A DNA stretch of 54,735 bases. It comes from CAVHIG01 sp963636105. Its GTDB lineage: Bacteria > Bacillota > Clostridia > Peptostreptococcales > Anaerovoracaceae. Positions within the stretch are counted from its first letter, which is position 1; each line of letters starts with the position of its first letter. The stretch is taken from NCBI GenBank assembly GCA_963636105.1, contig CAVHIG010000004.1:1-54735 (forward strand). The letters are read 5' to 3'. Below the pieces are notes generated by a model. The model was not told where the DNA came from. It made no database searches and worked only from the letters and a program-made list of their open reading frames with translations. The translations under genes and the position numbers were made by a program. Shown here in pieces: positions 49,682 to 54,735 of this stretch.

Positions 49682-51178
49682 ATGGATAAGAGGTTACATG
49701 TATTGAAAGAATATCTGGATAGACTGGAAGAGAGGGGCGTGCTTGCAGGATCCGATATAGACGAGGATACGCTGGGCAAAATCGTAGGAGGAGTATCCTT
49801 CAATTCAAAGGAAATAAAGAGAAATAGCATATTTGTGTGCAAGGGTGCGCGTTTTAACGAAAAGTATCTTGAGGAAGCGCTGCAATCCGGTGCGCTTGTC
49901 TATCTTGCGGAGCAAAAATATGATGTAGACGCGCCATATATTCTGGTCACCGATGTGAGAAAGGCGATGGCGTACATAGGCGACCTTTTCTATAATCATG
50001 TGCAGGACAAGCTCTATCTTGTGGGCATTACGGGCACAAAGGGGAAGTCCACTACGGCCTACTTTATGCGTTACATACTTGACGATTTTTTGAAGGCTAT
50101 GAAAAAGCCGGCCAGCGCGATTATTTCGAGCATAGATACCTATGACGGAATCATTTCCGAGGAGTCACATCTCACTACGCCTGAGTCAATAGATGTTTTC
50201 AGGCATTTCAACAATGCTGCGCGCTCTGAGATAGAATATCTCACGATGGAGGTCTCGAGTCAGGCGCTGAAATATGACAGAGTGCTCGGAATACAGTATG
50301 ACGTGGGTTGTTTTTTGAATATAGGAGAGGATCATATCAGCGAGATTGAGCATCCGGATTTTGATGATTATTTTGAGTCCAAGCTGAGGCTCTTTTCGCA
50401 ATGTGATACGGCCTGTGTAAATTTGGACAGCAAGCACGCGGATCGTATACTTGAGGAAGCGCAGCTTTCGAGCAATCGCGTGATTACCTTCGGAACAGTC
50501 GAGGACGCGGATATTTACGGCTATGATATTTCTATAAATAAGAAGGATATTACATTCAAGGTTAGAAGTGACAGCTTTGACAGAGAATTCAAGATTTCGA
50601 TGCATGGTATTTTCAATGTAGAGAATGCCTTGGCTGCGATCGCCATCTCATATGCTTTGAACATACCGCTTGACTATATACATTCGGGTCTTAAGAAGGC
50701 TCAGGCTGCCGGTAGAATGGAGACCTTTATAAACGGGAAAAAGACAGTAATCGTAGATTATGCCCACAATAAGATGAGCTTTGAATCACTCTTTGAATCC
50801 ACAAAAAAGGAATTCCCGGGGAAAAAGATAATTATAGTCTTTGGTTGCCCGGGCAAGAAGGCCTTCAACAGAAGAAAGGAGCTCGGAGAGCTTGCCGGAA
50901 AATATGCGGATAGGGTATATATCACAGAGGAGGATGCGGGTGAAGAACCGCTCATGAAGATATGCGAGGAAATCGCCTCATATGTGAAAAATGGCGATGC
51001 GCAGTGCGAAATCATACCGGACAGAAGCAGGGCAATCATGACAGCGATAAGAGAGGCGGATGAAGGTAGCATTGTCCTCATCACGGGAAAGGGCAGAGAG
51101 ACCCGTCAGAAGCGTGGTACGGATTATATCGCTACGCCTTCGGATGTGCAGCTTGTAAAGAAGTATTTGTTGCTGTAG
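49682..51178 (+). CDS. murE: MurE-like UDP-MurNAc-dipeptide amino acid ligase
   Basis: This Mur ligase adds the third residue to the peptidoglycan stem peptide. The 498-residue protein has the N-terminal UDP-binding domain (GVSFNSKEIKRNSIFVCKGA), the ATP motif LVGITGTKGKSTTAYFMRYI, TMEVSSQALKYDRVLG, and the C-terminal domain (VDYAHNKMSFESL; ITGKGRETRQ). The meso-diaminopimelate-type DNPR motif is not seen; ITEEDAGEEPLMKIC stands in its place. This suggests L-lysine or another amino acid, or a divergent paralog. No other mur gene is close by. Confidence 0.85.
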   Translation: MDKRLHVLKEYLDRLEERGVLAGSDIDEDTLGKIVGGVSFNSKEIKRNSIFVCKGARFNEKYLEEALQSGALVYLAEQKYDVDAPYILVTDVRKAMAYIGDLFYNHVQDKLYLVGITGTKGKSTTAYFMRYILDDFLKAMKKPASAIISSIDTYDGIISEESHLTTPESIDVFRHFNNAARSEIEYLTMEVSSQALKYDRVLGIQYDVGCFLNIGEDHISEIEHPDFDDYFESKLRLFSQCDTACVNLDSKHADRILEEAQLSSNRVITFGTVEDADIYGYDISINKKDITFKVRSDSFDREFKISMHGIFNVENALAAIAISYALNIPLDYIHSGLKKAQAAGRMETFINGKKTVIVDYAHNKMSFESLFESTKKEFPGKKIIIVFGCPGKKAFNRRKELGELAGKYADRVYITEEDAGEEPLMKICEEIASYVKNGDAQCEIIPDRSRAIMTAIREADEGSIVLITGKGRETRQKRGTDYIATPSDVQLVKKYLLL

Positions 51179-51186
51179 GTGGGTTT

Positions 51187-51226
51187 GAGCGCTAAGCGCT
51201 AAAAGCTAACTGCTAAGCGCTGATAG
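51187..51226 (+). repeat. AGCGCT/GCTAA repeat cluster between the murE-like gene and nadK
   Basis: AGCGCT occurs at 51188, 51195 and 51216, and GCTAA repeats between them (51191, 51205, 51212). The block fills most of the gap and gives several overlapping hairpin options. Confidence 0.6.
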
Positions 51227-51243
51227 AAGGTATAAAATATAAA

Positions 51244-52041
51244 ATGCGAAAAATAAGTATTTACAGAAACGACACGGATGTCTCCAAAAGGACGGAAAAG
51301 GTATTTAAGGAAAAGCTTGAAAGCGCGGGCTTTGACGTCACGGACAGCTTTACAAATGAAGAGGAGCTCATCGTATGCATAGGCGGCGATGGAGCTTTCC
51401 TTGAGGCTGTGCACAAGTATAATTTTCCATCTACGCCATTTATAGGCATAAATACCGGGCATTTGGGATTTTTTCAGGAGATATCTCCCAAGCAGCTGGA
51501 TGATTTTATTTTCAATTACCAGCAAAAAAGATATTCCATACAGACGCTTACAACCGTAAAATGCGTAGTTGAGGCAGGTAATGAAGTCGAATCATATATG
51601 GGATTGAATGAAATAGTCATAAAATCCATAGATTCAAAATCGATTCATTTGAACATTTCGATAGGGGGCAGCTTTATAGAAAGATTCAGCGGCGACGGAA
51701 TCCTGGTAGCTACGCCCGCCGGGAGCACGGCATACAACTATTCGCTCGGTGGCTCCATAGTCGACCCGCGGATAAAGCTTCTTCAGGTCACACCGATAGC
51801 GCCTATGAATACAACAGCCTATCGCTCCTTCACGTCGAGTATTCTTTTGCCTTGCGATCTTGCGATAGAGATAGTGCCCGAAAGAGGAAACAGCGAAGGC
51901 GTGCTCATCGCGGTGGACGGGCGCGAGCGAAGATATGAGGATTTCGAGCGCATTTCGGTGGCTTTTGCCGGAAAAACCGTAAATCTCATGCGTTTTGAAA
52001 GCTATGACTTTTGGAGCAAGGTAAAGAGTAAATTTTTGTAA
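51244..52041 (+). CDS. nadK: NAD kinase
   Basis: NAD kinase makes NADP from NAD and ATP. The 265-residue protein has IVCIGGDGAFLEAVHKYNFP (GGDG), GINTGHLGFFQEI, LNEIVIKS and the long GDGILVATPAGSTAYNYSLG motif. Length is typical for Firmicutes. It is followed 19 bases later by a pseudouridine synthase gene, a common pairing in Firmicutes. Confidence 0.95.
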   Translation: MRKISIYRNDTDVSKRTEKVFKEKLESAGFDVTDSFTNEEELIVCIGGDGAFLEAVHKYNFPSTPFIGINTGHLGFFQEISPKQLDDFIFNYQQKRYSIQTLTTVKCVVEAGNEVESYMGLNEIVIKSIDSKSIHLNISIGGSFIERFSGDGILVATPAGSTAYNYSLGGSIVDPRIKLLQVTPIAPMNTTAYRSFTSSILLPCDLAIEIVPERGNSEGVLIAVDGRERRYEDFERISVAFAGKTVNLMRFESYDFWSKVKSKFL

Positions 52042-52060
52042 AGGTAGTAAATTTTAGAAA

Positions 52061-53113
52061 ATGAGCAAGTTTAACTATACGGTAACGGCGGAGGATGAGG
52101 GGCTTTGTGTAAAGGACATCGTAAGGCACAGGTTTTCCTTTTCCTCCCGATTGAAGTCAAAGCTAAAACGCAATGACCTTATTTTTTTGAACGGAGAAAA
52201 AACGGCCGGCTGGCTTCCGGTGCACGAGGGCGATGCCATCAGCATAGAATTCCCCGAGGAACGCTCGGAGTTTCCGCCGGAGCCCATACCGATATCTCCT
52301 GTGTATGAGGACGACGACCTTTTGATAATAAATAAGCAGCCGGGCTACGTGGTGCATCCCACAAAAGGGCAGCCCTGTCATACAATGGCAAATGGCATCA
52401 TGCAATACATGCTGGACACCGGCCAAAGCTTCAAAATACGCTTTGTAAACAGGCTCGACCGTGATACCTCGGGCCTTATGGTCGTGGCCAAAAATTCTCA
52501 TACTCAAAACGACATGGCGCGCCAAATGCGCGAAAATCACATAAATAAGAGGTATATCGCCATCGTCAAGGGCATCATAGAGGAAGAGTCCGGCATGGTG
52601 GATGTGCCGATAGGAAGGCCGGATCAGGACAAGGTCGAGCGCGGCGTCATGCTTACGGGTGGGCATCCTTCGGTGACGCACTATAAGGTTTTGCAGCGTT
52701 ATCCTGCTGCGGAAACGGCGGAGGCCTGTGGCAAGCTCACATCTATCGATACGGGCGAGGCCTGTGGCGAAAGTGCGGGTTATACGATGGTGGAGCTTTT
52801 GCTCGAGACCGGAAGGACGCACCAGATAAGGGTGCATATGTCATATATTGGACATCCTGTGGCGGGCGATCATCTCTATGGAGGCCTTGAGGGCTGCAGC
52901 GGCGCAGCCTACGACTATAATAAGAACATAGAGGGCTGCGAGCGAGACTGCGCGATTTGCGAGAAAAATCTCACGCTCATAAAAAGGCAGGCCCTGCACG
53001 CAAAAGCCTTGTCTTTTACACATCCGATAAGCGGGGAACTTGTCGAGGTAGAGGCACCACTGCCTGCTGATATGCTGGAATTTATAGAAAAAATTACAAA
53101 AAGTCAAGCTTAA
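52061..53113 (+). CDS. RluA/RluD-family pseudouridine synthase
   Basis: The enzyme isomerises uridine in rRNA or tRNA. The 350-residue protein has an S4-like N-terminus, INKQPGYVVHPTKGQPCHTM, the catalytic FVNRLDRDTSGLMVVAKN and MVELLLETGRTHQIRVHMSY. Between YKVLQRYP and YTMVEL is an extra stretch of about 26 residues (AAETAEACGKLTSIDTGEAC then GESAG) that does not belong to the family core. It begins exactly at GCGGAAACGGCG (52709-52720). A second extra loop lies near residue 290. The exact target base cannot be told. Confidence 0.92.
   Translation: MSKFNYTVTAEDEGLCVKDIVRHRFSFSSRLKSKLKRNDLIFLNGEKTAGWLPVHEGDAISIEFPEERSEFPPEPIPISPVYEDDDLLIINKQPGYVVHPTKGQPCHTMANGIMQYMLDTGQSFKIRFVNRLDRDTSGLMVVAKNSHTQNDMARQMRENHINKRYIAIVKGIIEEESGMVDVPIGRPDQDKVERGVMLTGGHPSVTHYKVLQRYPAAETAEACGKLTSIDTGEACGESAGYTMVELLLETGRTHQIRVHMSYIGHPVAGDHLYGGLEGCSGAAYDYNKNIEGCERDCAICEKNLTLIKRQALHAKALSFTHPISGELVEVEAPLPADMLEFIEKITKSQA
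52709..52725 (+). repeat. GCGGAAAC-family element inside the pseudouridine synthase gene
   Basis: GCGGAAACGGCG is read as Ala-Glu-Thr-Ala and starts a non-conserved insertion. GAGGCCTGTGGC occurs twice within it (52721-52732 and 52758-52769), giving the repeated peptide EACG. Confidence 0.8.
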
Positions 53114-53213
53114 GAAATAAGGCTTAAATTCTGGCAAAAGAAAAAGACTAAGGCAGACAGAGCAAGTCAGATGAAGCTAATTGTAAAAAAGTAAAAGGGT
53201 AATAAAAGCAAAT

Positions 53214-54735
53214 ATGGAAAAAGGTCAGAAGATAAATATAAAAATAGAAGATATATCCGCAGAGGGTCAGGGCATTGGAAGAGCGGACGGAATGGCGGTA
53301 TTTGTGCCGGGCGTAGTGCTTGGAGATACTGTCTCGGCGGAGCTTACAAAGGTCAAAAAGACATACGCGTTTGCGCGGCTTTTGGAGCTTACGGAGCCTT
53401 CGAACTACAGATGCGAGCCTATATGCGCATATGGAAACTGCGGGGGCTGCAGCCTCGGCAGTACTTCCTATGAGGCCCAGCTTATGCTAAAGGAAAAGCA
53501 GCTTAGGGATAAGCTCACAAGGCTTGCTGGACTTTCAGAGCCTGTTATTGAGCCTATAATTGCTATGGAAAAGCCTTACAATTACAGAAATAAGGCGCAG
53601 ATGCCTGTAAGCACAGGAGGCATAATTACGCGCAAGGGCGGTATCTTAGAAAACCTCGGCGAGCCTGCCGTAGGTTTTTTTGAAGCAAAGTCTCACTCTG
53701 TAGTGGATTGCGAGGATTGCAGGCTTCAGCTACCTACGGCAATGGCGGCGGCGCGGGCGCTCAGGCAGTTTATGCGAGAGGACAACATCACGGCGTGGGA
53801 TCCGAAATGGGAAAAGGGACTGCTGCGCCATCTCATTGTAAAGACGGCAGTGCGCACCGGAGAGGTTATGGTAGTGCTTGTAATAAATGGCAAGGGCATA
53901 CCGAATGCACAGAAGCTGGTAGAAATGCTTGATGATGCCATATATGAGCTGCCCCCTGCAGAAAATGGCGTGTGCTATAGCCTTGAAAGCGTGGTGTTGA
54001 ATATAAATAAGAAGGCGGGCTCAGGAATTTTAGGCGAGGAGTGCGTGACACTGGCCGGAAAGCCTGCTATTACGGAGGAGCTTTGCGGGCTTTGCTTTGA
54101 AATTTCGCCGCTTGCGTTCTACCAGGTGAATCCAGTGCAGACCGAAAAGCTTTACGGAAAGGTATTGGAATATGCGGCTCTTGCGGGCGATGAAACTGTA
54201 TTTGACCTGTATTGCGGGGTGGGGACCATCGGGCTCATCTGCGCGCGGGAGATGGAACGTTTGACTGTTGAAAAGTACGGCCATGCGGACTATGAAAAAA
54301 TGGGCAGGGTGCTCGGAATAGAAAGCGTGCGCGGCGCGGTAATCGACGCAAATAGAAATGCTGTCATAAATCACATAGTAAATGCGGAATATATATGCGG
54401 ACGCGCGGAGGATGAGATCGGCCGCGTGCTTTCGGGTTATACTGATAAGGACGGCTTTGCCGTGGCTCCTAAAAAGCCGGATGTAGTGATACTCGACCCA
54501 CCGCGGGCAGGCTGCGCAGTTTCGCTGCTTGAGGCAGTTTCCGCGGCGAAACCTGAAAAAATCGTCTACGTGTCCTGCGATCCCGCGACTCTCGCGCGCG
54601 ACATAAAGCTGCTTTGCGGCATGGGATACGGCTTTGAAAAGGCTGCGCCGGTGGATATGTTTCCGCATACGGGCGCGCTGGAGACGGTTGTTCTCCTTTC
54701 CAAGGGAGAAATCGACTCGAAAAAGGTACGGGTGG
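53214..54735 (+). CDS. rlmD: 23S rRNA (uracil-5)-methyltransferase, RlmD/RumA-like, 3' end cut by window
   Basis: The open frame from ATG 53214 runs to the window edge, giving 507 residues. It has a TRAM domain (KIEDISAEGQGIGRADGMAV), the 4Fe-4S cysteines (CEPICAYGNCGGCSLG, CEDCRL), SAM motif FDLYCGVGTIGLICA, DPPRAGC and the catalytic YVSCDPATLARD, ending MFPHTGALETVVLLSKGEID. This fits methylation of U1939-type or related rRNA uridines. Clostridial members often carry a further C-terminal extension, beyond the edge. GCAGTTTCCGC (54534-54544) lies in AVSAAKPEK. No other feature was seen between 53114 and 53213. Confidence 0.93.
   Translation, partial: MEKGQKINIKIEDISAEGQGIGRADGMAVFVPGVVLGDTVSAELTKVKKTYAFARLLELTEPSNYRCEPICAYGNCGGCSLGSTSYEAQLMLKEKQLRDKLTRLAGLSEPVIEPIIAMEKPYNYRNKAQMPVSTGGIITRKGGILENLGEPAVGFFEAKSHSVVDCEDCRLQLPTAMAAARALRQFMREDNITAWDPKWEKGLLRHLIVKTAVRTGEVMVVLVINGKGIPNAQKLVEMLDDAIYELPPAENGVCYSLESVVLNINKKAGSGILGEECVTLAGKPAITEELCGLCFEISPLAFYQVNPVQTEKLYGKVLEYAALAGDETVFDLYCGVGTIGLICAREMERLTVEKYGHADYEKMGRVLGIESVRGAVIDANRNAVINHIVNAEYICGRAEDEIGRVLSGYTDKDGFAVAPKKPDVVILDPPRAGCAVSLLEAVSAAKPEKIVYVSCDPATLARDIKLLCGMGYGFEKAAPVDMFPHTGALETVVLLSKGEIDSKKVRV

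Noticed and set aside
53436..53458. GGAAACTGCGGGGGC in the rlmD-like gene as a repeat copy
   Set aside because: It encodes the conserved cluster-binding GNCGGCSL and lacks the leading GCGG context.

Overview
The window reads as a chromosomal segment of a Gram-positive anaerobe of the class Clostridia. The signs are Shine-Dalgarno-led starts including ATT, TTG and GTG, an infC-rpmI-rplT operon with an L20-type leader, RNase Y, a glycine riboswitch before an alanine/glycine symporter, NrdR, a ThiI/NifS-like pair and sigma-54 promoters. No LPS or outer-membrane assembly genes are present. I cannot assign a genus. No rRNA, tRNA or CRISPR array was recognised.

Layout. Positions 1-4180 are accessory and decaying. 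They hold remnants of a YhcG/DUF1016 protein, a type III restriction subunit and a low-molecular-weight phosphatase, then an amidohydrolase-fold protein without its metal ligands. An AlbA/ATP-binding gene is inserted behind it, flanked by a 101-bp direct repeat. From 4193 to about 6385 come a TIM-barrel-like gene and the infC operon. Positions 6459-12290 carry a trigger-factor-like lipoprotein, the riboswitch-controlled symporter, nrdR, cmk and a DUF1015 gene. Positions 12337-20168 are the cell-shape cluster: radC, mreB, mreC, mreD, pbp2 and an orphan minD, with rodA convergent. Then follow rny, a MATE exporter, a NifS-like desulfurase, thiI and an M42 peptidase.

Positions 27327-32204 form a self-contained sigma-54 module. 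A class III aminotransferase and a YkvI-type transporter diverge from two near-perfect -24/-12 promoters around shared palindromes, and a dedicated AAA+ activator lies next door. After a DUF234 ATPase come a histidine kinase and response regulator, divergent from a MacA-MacB-permease-TolC-like efflux operon whose promoter carries three 11-bp-phased OmpR-type half-sites. The rest is housekeeping: 5'-nucleotidase, deoD, rpsT, a DUF554 protein, lepA, hemW, a DUF975 protein, a MurE-like ligase, nadK, an RluA-family synthase and an rlmD-like gene cut by the window end.

The most striking signal is a dispersed short motif, GCGGAAAC(G/T)GCG. I counted 17 exact copies by eye on the two strands. They are often paired as inverted repeats. 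They occur between genes and also in frame inside coding regions, usually in weakly conserved linkers. A second family, about 62 bp with two copies, was also found.
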